Source of the DNA: Symbiodinium kawagutii
Lineage: Eukaryota > Sar > Dinophyceae > Suessiales > Symbiodiniaceae
Direction of reading: 5' to 3'
DNA length: 64,000 nucleotides
Assembly (NCBI GenBank): GCA_009767595.1
Contig: VSDK01010372.1
Coordinates: 74,762 to 138,761 of the forward strand
Shown: positions 32,678 to 41,993 of the stretch, piece by piece
How positions within the stretch are numbered: the first letter of the stretch is position 1
Layout: the number at the start of each line of letters is the position of its first letter
Program-made: the position numbers and the translations under genes
Notes under the pieces: generated by a model
What the model saw: the letters and a program-made list of their open reading frames with translations, nothing else
Told to the model about the DNA's origin: nothing
Database searches by the model: none

Positions 32678-35600
32678 AGAAGGTTCCAACGGTTCCGACG
32701 GGCTGAGCAGGCTGGACCAACCAGCCCTACTAGGCGCATCGCCAGGCGCCGCCGAGATGACGAAGATGACGAGGATCGTGATCAAGACAAAGGAGGCAGT
32801 TCGGGTCCGCCACCGAACTGGGATGGATCTGGTTTGTTTGAAGACTACCAGATCAGAGCACAGCTGTGGCTTTCCACGACGAAGAGTCGACCTCGTGCTC
32901 GGGGTCCATTGCTGCTGAAGGCTCTTTCCGGGCCTCCCTTCGAGCAATTCAAGCACTATGCTCGAGATCAGCAGTGGTTGAACGACTCAGAGAATGCCAC
33001 CAAGCTCCTTGCAGAGATGGAGAAGCCTGAGAACTTTGGTGAAGACCGACAGGAACATATGTTGTCGGCCCTCGCCAAGATCACTTACCACATTCGAAGA
33101 GGAAAAGCAGAGACCTGGAGAGAATTCTTTGCGAGATGGGAAACGGCATTGAGACGCGTCAAAGAGCACAAGATCACTCTCCCCGAAGAGTACGAAGGGT
33201 TTCTTCTGATCAACGGGTTGCAGCTGACGGATGTGGAGGTGAAGAACTTGATGAACTTCACCCACGGTTGCATCAAGCCATCGTCAGTCAAGAATTGGCT
33301 GAGGAAAGCTGAGACGAAGCTGTCCGCTGCGGAAGTCGGAGCCGAGAAGAAGAAGCCGAACTCTCTTCTGTGGACTGCGGATGATTCCGAGGTCGACGAG
33401 GAGGAGACCGAAGTGACCGAAGAGATTGACGCGATCGAGGCCTATCTCAATGACATCAAGGACGCTTCGGAGATTGACGAGGACCAGGTCTTGGACGAGA
33501 AAGAGGCTGCTGAAATCCTAGCGAATGTGCTTATGCAGAAGAAGAGTTATCGACAATCCATCAAAAGCAAGAAGGAGAAAGAGTTGAGCCGTGGATACGG
33601 GAAGAACGGCTTCAATGGAAAGACCGCTCCAGAGAAGTCCAGCGGCTATCGCAAGGGTGATGGCCGAGGCAAATCCTACATGACCATCGATGAGATCAAG
33701 AAGAGGACCCGCTGTTGGAATTGCCAGCAGATTGGTCATCAGTCCAAGGATTGCCGCCAGCCCCGAAGGCCCAGAGAAGATGGTGCGAAGTCTTCAGAAG
33801 CGCACAACCTTGAGACCTATGACGACACCCAGGAAGCGATCTTCGTCGGAGCACTTGACCTTGAGCCGGCTGAGACGGAATTTTTCAATCATTTTCCGCC
33901 ACATTTGCCGGACACCAGTTCTGGCCGACATGAAGTGTCCGAATCCCATGTCGAGTATAAGGCCGATTTGAGTGTCCGAGTAGCAGGTAATCATGGTTCC
34001 TCGGTTGGTGATGTTGGTAGCTTGTTTCATTTTGAGAATTGGTTTGTCGCTCAGGTCTGTAGTAGTCAAGGGATTTCTGATTCGACATGTGGTACGGTTG
34101 ATACTGGTTGTCAACGGTTGGCTATTGGAGCTGATACCCTTCGCAGCTTCGGTAAACACCTTCCGGAACCACTCAAGATCACCCTCCACAAGGAGATCAA
34201 CAAGTTTCGAAGCGTCCACCAGACTTCATGTACCAGCAGGGTCGCAACTATTCCATGCAGTTTGGGAAAGCGGGGAACTTTGTTACGACCAGCAGTGTTT
34301 GAAGATGAGCATAGCAAGAGGGCTCCATTCCTGATCTCGCTGTCACTTCTCATTCATTGCCGCTGTGAGTTGACCTTGGACCCAAACGTAGGACTCTGTT
34401 TGAAACTTCGAGGTGTCAACCAGGTCATTCCACTACATCTAGGACCAACCAAGGCCTTGAGGATCCCTTTGCAACAGTTTAGAGATGACATGGTGAACAA
34501 ACTCCATGAAGTGCACGAGAAACAGATCGGAGACTCCAAGCAAGAGTTCGAGGTGCTGAACCTTCGCATGTCTCCAGCCGTTTGGGATCATAGTCATCCG
34601 CATTCCGAGCCTGCTTGTGACCCTTCCTGTGCACACCATGATGCCGGAATCCAGCCCGAAGCGCCGTCGCAATTGCAGCACCTCTCCGGCCACAGTGCAT
34701 TCCACATGGGAAAGGCTGATACTCAAGGTGATGGTACTGCTGATGCCAATCCAGTATCTACTGGAAGTGATGGCCGAGTCGCCGGGTCATGCCAAGCGCC
34801 TCATCGCCAAGATGGTGAACACAATGAACATGGACGATCTCATCTATACCCGGGAGCTTGTCAACGTGCAGATTCGAAAGAAGCAGCTGGAGATGGACGC
34901 GGAAGATGCCGGTTCCTTTGTGGTGATCCCCAAGGACCCGCAGCCGACGCGTCGAGCCCCAGTGCCCGACACTCCACCGCAGACACCAACGAGGTCACCA
35001 GCAACACCGACGTCGTCCACTCCGGCACGTTCTCAGACGAGGTCTTCAGGCTATCAGCCACCGGAGACGGATCCGAAGGACCAAGTGGGCGATTGCAAGG
35101 GTCTGGAGATCATGTTCGGCGAGATCCCGACCTGTCAATGTCAGCTGACTGCCCGGCTGTACCTCTCACGCAAGGAGGGAGTCAACTTCGAGAGGACCTT
35201 ACAACAATGCCGGTTCTTCCAGTGGACGGAAGTACAACCATTCCACGATGTGGTCAGCTGGAGGTATCGCGAACAGCCCAATGCGCCGCTGCCAATGGAC
35301 GGGATCACAGAGGACCACATCCAATGGACCGCGCCGGGAGCCCTCCAAGACATGATCTGCAACAAGTGCATGCACAAGAACACGAGCAAGACCGGAACCA
35401 ACGCCTACTACCACAAGGAAAGCTGCAAGACTTGCGGAAAAGTCCTGCGCAACGAACCCAAGAAGAAGAAGTCAGCAGATCAACAGAGCTCAGGAACGGA
35501 GAATCCCCAAGACTTCGAGGAGTACAAGAAGTTCCTGGAGTGGAAGCGGCAGGAGAGGAAGTAAACCCTATTCCTGCCAAGCTGAACAGGAAGTTGAGGG

Positions 35601-37363
35601 CCGCTGTAAAGCAGGCCGTCGGTTTTTGGCGTCAAATTCAATTAGCTCTGTGCAGTCATGGTGGCGAGCCACATGAGGTTTCTGATCTCATGCAGCAATT
35701 GAACCATGAAATCTGCCAAGAGCTGTCGTGTTCCCCCGCTGGTACAAAAAGAAGTCATGAGATCGCGCACTTGATGGGCATGTCACATACACAATTGAAA
35801 ACTGTTGCCGAAATCTTCAATCCTGCTTGTTTTGGAAGAGCTGCAAAGAAGCATCAACTTTTGCCCGGCAGAGCATTTGACTTGGAGTTAGGATATGATC
35901 TGTTAGATAAGGCGAAACAAGGCGAGGTCAGGCAATATATCAAGGATATGAGACCAGGATTAGTGCTGATAGCGCCACCTTGCAAATTTTTCTCCATGTT
36001 GCAGAATCTGTCGAAGCATCGTCGATCCCAAAACCCCGAAAAGTTAAGGGAGTATCTCAGGGAGTATGGGAAGGCCAAGAAACTTCTGGAATTCGCAATT
36101 GAGATGTGTGAACTCTGTTTAGCACTTGATCTCAAGTTCGTTTTCGCACATCCATATACTGCGACATCCTGGCAAACCCCAGCCATGTGTCGCCTCTTGC
36201 GAAATCCAGCAGCCATGTTCGTCCGAGCTGATCAATGCGAGTATGGGCTTCGAGGTCCAGCTGGTGGACTTCATCGGAAATCGACAGGCTTTGTCTGCAA
36301 TGCTGAGCCTCTTGCAGAGGCACTGAATCGCCGATGCCGTGGCAACCATGAGCACGAGGTCATCATCGGCGGCAACAAGTCGGTTTTGTCTCAGAAGTAC
36401 CCTCAAGGACTGATAGATGCTATCCTTCGAGCGGATAGCCGTATGGTTCACCAGGAAGTACAGGTGAAGAGCTGCTACCAACTGTGGAGCGAGAACCGAG
36501 CGTTTGACATGATGCTTGCGGAGTCGGTTCGACTATTACCTGGACAAGGGGAACCTTCTGGAGACCAACACGGACAAGGAGATACAGAATGTCATGTACC
36601 AGTTCACCCACTTGATGCGGATGAACCGGAACCAGGAGATCTCGTAGAAGATGAAGATGGAGATCAAGCTCAAGCGCCAGCAGAACAAGAAGAAGGAGAT
36701 GCTGCTGGACACCAAGATGGAGCAGAAGGTGGTGATCGAGAATTACCACTACAAGATCGGTTCGCATTGCAACGAGTTCTTCAAAAGGCTCACGAGGGAC
36801 TCGGACATCCTGACACGGATCGCTTTGTCCGAATCCTCCGGTATAGCAAAGCCAAACCGGAGATCATACGGGAAGCGAGAAAATTGAAGTGTACAGTGTG
36901 TGCTCGACACGCACAAGTCAAGCCAGCCAGGAAAAGCGCACCTCCACGGGAGATGGAGTTCAACGACTGTGTCGGCGCGGACGTGATCTACTTGCCGATT
37001 CCTGGCAGTACCAATCGCTCCCGGCCGGCTCTGAATGTGATCGACTGGGCAACCAAATTCCAGTTGATGATACCGGTCAACTCCAAGAAACCGGATGAGA
37101 TCAGGGAAGCATATCGTCACTGGCTCAGGGTCTTTGGTCCTCCCCGTCGATTGGCCATTGACATGGGAAAAGAGTTTCGACGAGCGTTTACTACTCGAGC
37201 CGAAGAAGACGGTAGCTACGTAGACCCATCTGCAGTTGAAGCGCCTTTCCAGAGAGGCATTACGGAAAGGCATGGGAAAACGGTGAAATACATGTTGCTG
37301 AAAGCGATGGACACGTACTCATGTGACAACATGAAACAGTGGAAGAACTTCTCGAAGAAGTAG
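32675..37363 (+). CDS. Copia gag-protease-(methyltransferase-like)-integrase polyprotein, frame 1 of several
   Basis: This is a 1,562-codon open frame. Near residue 350 is a CCHC knuckle, CWNCQQIGHQSKDC, which binds RNA in gag. Near residue 485, TVDTGCQRLAIG is the aspartic protease DTG motif. Roughly residues 970-1240 (35.58-36.4 kb) hold GLVLIAPPCKFFS and FVFAHPYTATSW, which resemble the PPC loop and following substrate region of cytosine methyltransferases. From about residue 1,370 an HHCC finger (HEGLGH ... CTVC) precedes the integrase core, with GADVIYL, AIDMGKEF and GITERHG supplying D, D and E. Residues from about 34.78 to 35.56 kb are read out of frame here, because the frame one base on carries the coding signal. 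The frame stops at TAG within the integrase. Confidence 0.85.
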   Translation: MRRFQRFRRAEQAGPTSPTRRIARRRRDDEDDEDRDQDKGGSSGPPPNWDGSGLFEDYQIRAQLWLSTTKSRPRARGPLLLKALSGPPFEQFKHYARDQQWLNDSENATKLLAEMEKPENFGEDRQEHMLSALAKITYHIRRGKAETWREFFARWETALRRVKEHKITLPEEYEGFLLINGLQLTDVEVKNLMNFTHGCIKPSSVKNWLRKAETKLSAAEVGAEKKKPNSLLWTADDSEVDEEETEVTEEIDAIEAYLNDIKDASEIDEDQVLDEKEAAEILANVLMQKKSYRQSIKSKKEKELSRGYGKNGFNGKTAPEKSSGYRKGDGRGKSYMTIDEIKKRTRCWNCQQIGHQSKDCRQPRRPREDGAKSSEAHNLETYDDTQEAIFVGALDLEPAETEFFNHFPPHLPDTSSGRHEVSESHVEYKADLSVRVAGNHGSSVGDVGSLFHFENWFVAQVCSSQGISDSTCGTVDTGCQRLAIGADTLRSFGKHLPEPLKITLHKEINKFRSVHQTSCTSRVATIPCSLGKRGTLLRPAVFEDEHSKRAPFLISLSLLIHCRCELTLDPNVGLCLKLRGVNQVIPLHLGPTKALRIPLQQFRDDMVNKLHEVHEKQIGDSKQEFEVLNLRMSPAVWDHSHPHSEPACDPSCAHHDAGIQPEAPSQLQHLSGHSAFHMGKADTQGDGTADANPVSTGSDGRVAGSCQAPHRQDGEHNEHGRSHLYPGACQRADSKEAAGDGRGRCRFLCGDPQGPAADASSPSARHSTADTNEVTSNTDVVHSGTFSDEVFRLSATGDGSEGPSGRLQGSGDHVRRDPDLSMSADCPAVPLTQGGSQLREDLTTMPVLPVDGSTTIPRCGQLEVSRTAQCAAANGRDHRGPHPMDRAGSPPRHDLQQVHAQEHEQDRNQRLLPQGKLQDLRKSPAQRTQEEEVSRSTELRNGESPRLRGVQEVPGVEAAGEEVNPIPAKLNRKLRAAVKQAVGFWRQIQLALCSHGGEPHEVSDLMQQLNHEICQELSCSPAGTKRSHEIAHLMGMSHTQLKTVAEIFNPACFGRAAKKHQLLPGRAFDLELGYDLLDKAKQGEVRQYIKDMRPGLVLIAPPCKFFSMLQNLSKHRRSQNPEKLREYLREYGKAKKLLEFAIEMCELCLALDLKFVFAHPYTATSWQTPAMCRLLRNPAAMFVRADQCEYGLRGPAGGLHRKSTGFVCNAEPLAEALNRRCRGNHEHEVIIGGNKSVLSQKYPQGLIDAILRADSRMVHQEVQVKSCYQLWSENRAFDMMLAESVRLLPGQGEPSGDQHGQGDTECHVPVHPLDADEPEPGDLVEDEDGDQAQAPAEQEEGDAAGHQDGAEGGDRELPLQDRFALQRVLQKAHEGLGHPDTDRFVRILRYSKAKPEIIREARKLKCTVCARHAQVKPARKSAPPREMEFNDCVGADVIYLPIPGSTNRSRPALNVIDWATKFQLMIPVNSKKPDEIREAYRHWLRVFGPPRRLAIDMGKEFRRAFTTRAEEDGSYVDPSAVEAPFQRGITERHGKTVKYMLLKAMDTYSCDNMKQWKNFSKK
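34617..35564 (+). CDS. Overlapping frame with a GRF-type zinc finger
   Basis: This 315-codon frame lies inside the polyprotein frame but shifted by one. From about 34,780 on it has much stronger G/C bias at third positions than the polyprotein frame. It contains CQCQLTARLYLSRKEGVNFE then RTLQQCRFFQW, which fits the GRF zinc-finger pattern (C...C...F..C...C.FF.W with one substitution). It is followed by CNKCMHKN and CKTCGK pairs and a lysine-rich tail. The family is known for nucleic-acid binding. It is probably part of the original polyprotein, split off by a +1 change at about 34.78 kb and a -1 change at about 35.56 kb. True dual coding cannot be excluded. Confidence 0.65.
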   Translation: MTLPVHTMMPESSPKRRRNCSTSPATVHSTWERLILKVMVLLMPIQYLLEVMAESPGHAKRLIAKMVNTMNMDDLIYTRELVNVQIRKKQLEMDAEDAGSFVVIPKDPQPTRRAPVPDTPPQTPTRSPATPTSSTPARSQTRSSGYQPPETDPKDQVGDCKGLEIMFGEIPTCQCQLTARLYLSRKEGVNFERTLQQCRFFQWTEVQPFHDVVSWRYREQPNAPLPMDGITEDHIQWTAPGALQDMICNKCMHKNTSKTGTNAYYHKESCKTCGKVLRNEPKKKKSADQQSSGTENPQDFEEYKKFLEWKRQERK

Positions 37364-38463
37364 TCATGACCAAGAACCGCTTGCTGCAGAACAATGGTTT
37401 TTCTCCAATGCAGCGGGTTCTTGGCTTCTCAACCAGGATTCCCGGTGGATTGTTGAGTGGTGATGATGGAAATCGTGCTCGACCTGATCGAGCTCGAATG
37501 GGAGACTTATCAGTAGAGCGAACTATGAGGATGAGGAAAGCTGCAGCACAGGCCTTTGTGGAAGCAGATGCTGATGCTGCGCTGAGGAGAGCAATCAGTG
37601 CTGGTCCTCGACCAATGGAAGACTATGAGATTGGAGAGATGGTCTACTTCTTCCGTAAAGGTGCCGATAAAGCATTGAAGTTCTCGCCCGGTTACTGGTG
37701 TGGCCCTGCGAGAGTCATGATGGTGGATCAGCCAAGCACCCTCTGGCTTTCCTATCAAGGTTATCTGGTGAAAGCTGCTCCCGAAAGAGTACGACGTGCG
37801 AGCTTGGAAGAGAACTTGTCGCTCCAAGGCTGGCTCAAAAATATCTTGGACTGCAAAGAAGATGCATGCACCCAGCCGAAGCATGGATATATCGATTTGT
37901 CGGATCACCCACTTCCTCCTGATGATGCAGAAGAAGATGGATACGCTGATTCCGAAGGCGAATATACACCTTCGCTTGCTCCAGATCCGGTTCCAGATGG
38001 TCCTCCCGGAGATCCAGTGGTTCCTATACATCGATATCGCGGCAAACGGCCACAGGACCCTGAAGATTTTCTACAGGTACCACAGCCGATGGAAGCCGAC
38101 ACGCCGGAACCCAATGCTGAGCTCCCGCCGATTCTATTTCCAGGAGAAGAAGAAGAAGGCGGTGGTGGTAAGCGTGATCTGGAAGAACCAGAAGACGTCG
38201 ATCACCCACCAACGAAAAGATCTCGTACTGAGTTGCTCGAGATCTATCAGATGAAGGTGGATGCGCTGACGAAGTCTCGAATGAAGAAGGAGGTCCGGCT
38301 GAATGAGCTTAATCAGCAGAACTATGAACGGTTTCTAACTGCTATCGGGAAGGAGATCAAGAACAACTTGGACATCGGTGCCTACAAGATCATCACGATG
38401 GAAGAATCGGCCAGAATCAGACGAGAACAACCAGAACTGATCATGGAATCGGGTATGTTCTGA
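37339..38463 (+). CDS. Copia integrase C-terminal part and linker, second frame
   Basis: This frame continues the integrase from VEELLEEVVMTKNRLLQNNG and FSPMQRVLGF, the usual region after the catalytic Glu. It then gives the beta-rich end (GEMVYFFRKG, GYWCGPARVMMVDQP), an acidic linker and the start of the reverse transcriptase region (RREQPELIMES). It is one base back from the polyprotein frame, with 25 bases of overlap. Stop TGA at 38,461. Confidence 0.8.
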   Translation: MEELLEEVVMTKNRLLQNNGFSPMQRVLGFSTRIPGGLLSGDDGNRARPDRARMGDLSVERTMRMRKAAAQAFVEADADAALRRAISAGPRPMEDYEIGEMVYFFRKGADKALKFSPGYWCGPARVMMVDQPSTLWLSYQGYLVKAAPERVRRASLEENLSLQGWLKNILDCKEDACTQPKHGYIDLSDHPLPPDDAEEDGYADSEGEYTPSLAPDPVPDGPPGDPVVPIHRYRGKRPQDPEDFLQVPQPMEADTPEPNAELPPILFPGEEEEGGGGKRDLEEPEDVDHPPTKRSRTELLEIYQMKVDALTKSRMKKEVRLNELNQQNYERFLTAIGKEIKNNLDIGAYKIITMEESARIRREQPELIMESGMF

Positions 38464-40349
38464 CTTCGAAACCGATCGAGGAGATGGAAGTGGAGGAGGC
38501 CAAGAAGAATGGACTCTTGCTAGATTGGGAGTCTGAAGAACCTTGCAAGGCAAAAGCTCGTCACGTGATGAAGGGTTTTTCAGAAACTGGCTCTGAGAAT
38601 CTGGAAGCGACAACACCACAGGTAATTCGTGAAGGAACCCTACTGGTAACTCAACTGGTAGCAAGTCATCGATGGGATCTGGGATTTCTGGATTTCACTC
38701 AAGCCTTCATGTCAGGGGACGCGATTCAAAGAGTTATCTACGCTTCTCAACCTCGAGAAGGAGTTCCAGGACTTCAACCAGGACAGCTGTTGAAACTCGA
38801 GAAGGTGTGCTATGGCTTGGTGGATGGTCCTTTCCAATGGTTTCAGCACCTCCAGCGCTTCATCACCAAGGAGCTGAAGTACAAGCAATCTTTGGCGGAC
38901 CCTTGTATCTACTATAAGCACAAGACGTCGAAGGATGGTCATGGAGTGGAACTGTCTGGGGTAATCGCGGTAGCTACTGACGATTTACTACATGGCGGTG
39001 ACGAAGAACATCTACGATGCATGCGCACCATCCAGGAAAAGTATAAGTTGGGCAAGTTCCAGTTCCACAAAGGTAAGTTCACTGGGAAGATGTTCACTCA
39101 ACATTCCGACGGAAGCATCCTCGTGAACCAGGAGCAGTATGCCAAGGAGAAACTGTCGGAGATTAGCATGACCAGAAATCGAAAGAAGCAGAGGTATTCC
39201 TTGTGTACGGAAGGAGAAGTTTCTCAACTTCGAGCTAGCGTGGGCGCACTGGCCTGGCTAGCGAAAGAAACTCGCCCCGACTTAGCTGGGCGAGTAGCAT
39301 TGCTCCAGCAATCGTTTCCAAAACCAAGAATAGCTGATTTGGTGGAGGCAAATGCGATCACCAAAGAGGCTCGGGATTCGGCAGCCAGCGGGATCCGCAT
39401 CATGCCCATAGAGGTGAAGAAACTCAGGGTGGGCGTCACGACCGACGCTTCATGGGGCAATGCCCGCGACAAACTTCACTTGGAAGATAACGGTAACGAC
39501 TACTGGGAGGAAGACGATCACTACTGGGTACGACATCACAAAGATGCCCGGAAGACTCTATTTCATCCAGGTGCAGCGGAAGGTCCCGATCTTCATGGAC
39601 TTCTACCAGCCCGGAAGACGGTCTTTGACAACGGCGAGTCCATCGATGACGTGTGGACTACATCAGACAGTATCAGGTCAGTCAACGACAGAGAGTGGAC
39701 TGGCAAAACGTATTTTGCCAAACAACCCGAAGGACAAATTCTCGAACATGGACAGATCAGCGAGGTCTTTGTCAAGATGTTGAACTGCAGCAGCCAAGGC
39801 GGCTACATCGTGATGTTCTACGACAAGGACTTAGAGACGTCCCAGGAACCGAAGATGGTATCGGTAGCATCTTGGAAATCCACAAAGCTCAAGCGGAAGA
39901 CGGTAAATACTTTGAGTGCCGAGTGTCAGTCGATGATCATGGGTGTCGGTAATATCCACTGGCATCGCTTTCTACTGCTGGAACTACTAGGTGAAGACAT
40001 GACGGATCGTCAATGGGAAGAAAGACTCACTTCAAGCCCATTCGTATCAGTGGTAGATTCTCGATCTCTTTTCGACTGCCTCAACAAGCTGGTGTGCACC
40101 TATTCTCAGATCGAAGACAAGAGGACAGCAATTGATGTCGCTATCCTCAAGGACGATCTGAATCGAACTGGAGGTCATGTCCGTTGGGTCGCAGGTACCA
40201 ATATGACCAGTGATCCTTTGACGATGCGGACCAAGAGTGACTTTCTCCGGTTGGTGTGTAATACCGGCTACTGGACACTCAACGCTCACGGACACCAAAG
40301 GATGTTACGTGAGAATGACCTGCTGATGGTCACGATTCATAGGCAATAA
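38451..40349 (+). CDS. Copia reverse transcriptase and RNase H, third frame
   Basis: The frame resumes one base back at YVLTSKPIEEM and runs to TAA. KARHVMKGF and LDFTQAF are reverse transcriptase motifs, and LDF supplies the first catalytic Asp. YGLVDGPFQWF is the fingers-palm motif, and VATDDLLHG is the catalytic DD box, where most copia elements have YVDD. RNase H has TTDASWGNA (D), TLSAECQS (E), VVDSRSLFD (D) and VAGTNMTSDPLTM (D). The region from about 39.47 to 39.80 kb between the first two is not conserved and may be an insertion. All catalytic residues are present, but the ATDD box is atypical. Confidence 0.9.
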   Translation, partial: GYVLTSKPIEEMEVEEAKKNGLLLDWESEEPCKAKARHVMKGFSETGSENLEATTPQVIREGTLLVTQLVASHRWDLGFLDFTQAFMSGDAIQRVIYASQPREGVPGLQPGQLLKLEKVCYGLVDGPFQWFQHLQRFITKELKYKQSLADPCIYYKHKTSKDGHGVELSGVIAVATDDLLHGGDEEHLRCMRTIQEKYKLGKFQFHKGKFTGKMFTQHSDGSILVNQEQYAKEKLSEISMTRNRKKQRYSLCTEGEVSQLRASVGALAWLAKETRPDLAGRVALLQQSFPKPRIADLVEANAITKEARDSAASGIRIMPIEVKKLRVGVTTDASWGNARDKLHLEDNGNDYWEEDDHYWVRHHKDARKTLFHPGAAEGPDLHGLLPARKTVFDNGESIDDVWTTSDSIRSVNDREWTGKTYFAKQPEGQILEHGQISEVFVKMLNCSSQGGYIVMFYDKDLETSQEPKMVSVASWKSTKLKRKTVNTLSAECQSMIMGVGNIHWHRFLLLELLGEDMTDRQWEERLTSSPFVSVVDSRSLFDCLNKLVCTYSQIEDKRTAIDVAILKDDLNRTGGHVRWVAGTNMTSDPLTMRTKSDFLRLVCNTGYWTLNAHGHQRMLRENDLLMVTIHRQ

Positions 40350-40361
40350 AAGTTGTGGCGG
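40350..40361 (+). promoter_or_regulatory. Weak polypurine tract
   Basis: AAGTTGTGGCGG lies directly before the right LTR, where plus-strand priming is expected. Only GGCGG is purine-like, so it is a poor match. The last five bases are also present before the third LTR at 41,843. Confidence 0.4.
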
Positions 40362-40512
40362 TGTAAAGTTGTACAGTGATATGCCTATGATCGTACCTTA
40401 TCGGCTTAAGGGAAAGACTACATGATCCGCCTCGCTCGGGGGCTACGCTCTGGTGAAAAGGTGAATCCTTTTGTGGTTGTCCCCCTGGTCTGGTTGCGTT
40501 TTTCGGTTTACA
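40362..40512 (+). repeat. Right LTR, 151 bp
   Basis: One base differs from the left LTR. GTTTC follows directly, completing the target site duplication. Confidence 0.95.
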
Positions 40513-40736
40513 GTTTCATTACATCGCGGTCCGGTGTAAAAGATACTCATAGACAACGTTTCCAAACTAAAATCAGCTAGTTTGGCAAACGTGTGACGAT
40601 GGCACGGGTACCCGCTCCATTCCCTCCATCCTCCTATGCCCAATTAGGTTTGCAAAGGATCTAGGTGCTCTGGAGGGGCACTTCTCCTCCCCCGGTTTGA
40701 GTATGACTTTCAAAGTGTGGAAAGGCCAAACGCAAA
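40513..40736. repeat. Right flank of the element, repeated at 41,994-42,217
   Basis: From GTTTCATTACATCGCGG to AGGCCAAACGCAAA the sequence matches 41,994-42,217 at a constant offset of 1,481. It ends at the assembly gap. Confidence 0.9.
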
Positions 40737-41175
40737 NNNNNNNNNNNNNNNNNNNNNNNNNNNNNNNNNNNNNNNNNNNNNNNNNNNNNNNNNNNNNNNN
40801 NNNNNNNNNNNNNNNNNNNNNNNNNNNNNNNNNNNNNNNNNNNNNNNNNNNNNNNNNNNNNNNNNNNNNNNNNNNNNNNNNNNNNNNNNNNNNNNNNNNN
40901 NNNNNNNNNNNNNNNNNNNNNNNNNNNNNNNNNNNNNNNNNNNNNNNNNNNNNNNNNNNNNNNNNNNNNNNNNNNNNNNNNNNNNNNNNNNNNNNNNNNN
41001 NNNNNNNNNNNNNNNNNNNNNNNNNNNNNNNNNNNNNNNNNNNNNNNNNNNNNNNNNNNNNNNNNNNNNNNNNNNNNNNNNNNNNNNNNNNNNNNNNNNN
41101 NNNNNNNNNNNNNNNNNNNNNNNNNNNNNNNNNNNNNNNNNNNNNNNNNNNNNNNNNNNNNNNNNNNNNNNNNNN
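40737..41175. other. Assembly gap, 439 N
   Basis: Unknown bases. Open frames through the gap are meaningless. Confidence 1.
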
Positions 41176-41265
41176 TGAAGTACCCCAAACGGTTGCAAAT
41201 TTCCGTAAGAACTGTGGACATGAAGTACCCCAAACGGTTGCAAATTTCCGCAAGAACTGTGGACA
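41176..41265. repeat. Two copies of the 45-bp unit
   Basis: One CCGTAAG copy and one CCGCAAG copy are visible after the gap, against three copies at 31,577-31,711. Confidence 0.95.
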
Positions 41266-41842
41266 ACAAACAAGTACAGCAAAAATATGATATTCCATAT
41301 AATTCCTGTCCTTATCTACCATCCTGATTGGTTATTGTTGTTGTGTTCCACCGTTACAAATTCAATTTACCGTCATCTTTGATGAACCATCGATTGCTAA
41401 TTTGTACCCCCAAATCATCCACTATTAATCACACCTAATAGAGAAAACCAACCATAATTTGGGTTCCCTATTTTGAGAAAACCCCATTTCAATGGGTTCT
41501 TAGCGAACATTGCCCCTTCGTTTTTGGTGGCTAGCCAGCTTGACTTTAGCAGGGTATCAAGAAATCACGATGGGTAACCATGGTCAACGAGAACAATCCA
41601 CCGGAAACAGCCGTGGATGTTGTTGAACACCGCACACGAACCACGATTGACCACCATAATTCCTATCATAATCAGACCAACCTGATGACAACCCGGACAG
41701 AGTCAACAAAGCGGTTTGACCATGGAAGCCGACAAAATGAACCACGGTTGATATGAGTCAGCAAGTACAGTAACCCAACTGATGAGAAAGACTTGGGGCA
41801 ATCACAAACATTACAAAAAACCATCATGTCAGGATTTGGCGG

Positions 41843-41993
41843 TGTAAAGTTGTACAGTGATATGCCTATGATCGTACCTTATCGGCTTAAGGGAAAGACT
41901 ACATGATCCGCCTCGCTCCGGGGCTACGCTCTGGTGAAAAGGTGAATCCTTTTGTGGTTGTCCCCCTGGTCTGGTTGCGTTTTTCGGTTTACA
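41843..41993 (+). repeat. Third LTR copy, not a normal solo LTR
   Basis: This copy shares GACTACATG with the right LTR and has one private change (CTCCGGGG). It is preceded by GGCGG, the last internal bases of the element, and not by the GTTTC target copy. It is followed by GTTTCATTACATCG as in the intact copy. Confidence 0.95.

Larger units (their letters stand above)
32289..40512 (+). mobile_element. Ty1/copia LTR retrotransposon in an intron of gene B
   Basis: The element is 8,224 bp: LTR (151 bp), tRNA-type primer site, gag with CCHC knuckle, aspartic protease, GRF zinc finger, PPC-motif methyltransferase-like region, integrase, reverse transcriptase and RNase H, LTR (151 bp). Integrase before reverse transcriptase places it in Ty1/copia. 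The two LTRs differ at one base and the 5-bp target duplication is intact, so the insertion is recent. Even so, the coding region changes frame at about 32.67, 34.78, 35.56, 37.34 and 38.45 kb, so this copy is probably not autonomous. It lies opposite to gene B in an intron of about 12 kb and should be removed by splicing. An assembly artefact is possible at single frame breaks. Confidence 0.95.

Noticed and set aside
40573..41322. Long open frames through the N block
   Set aside because: They exist only because N codons are not counted as stops.
41843..41993. Ordinary solo LTR made by LTR-LTR recombination
   Set aside because: The bases before it are GGCGG, from the internal end of the element, and not the GTTTC target site.
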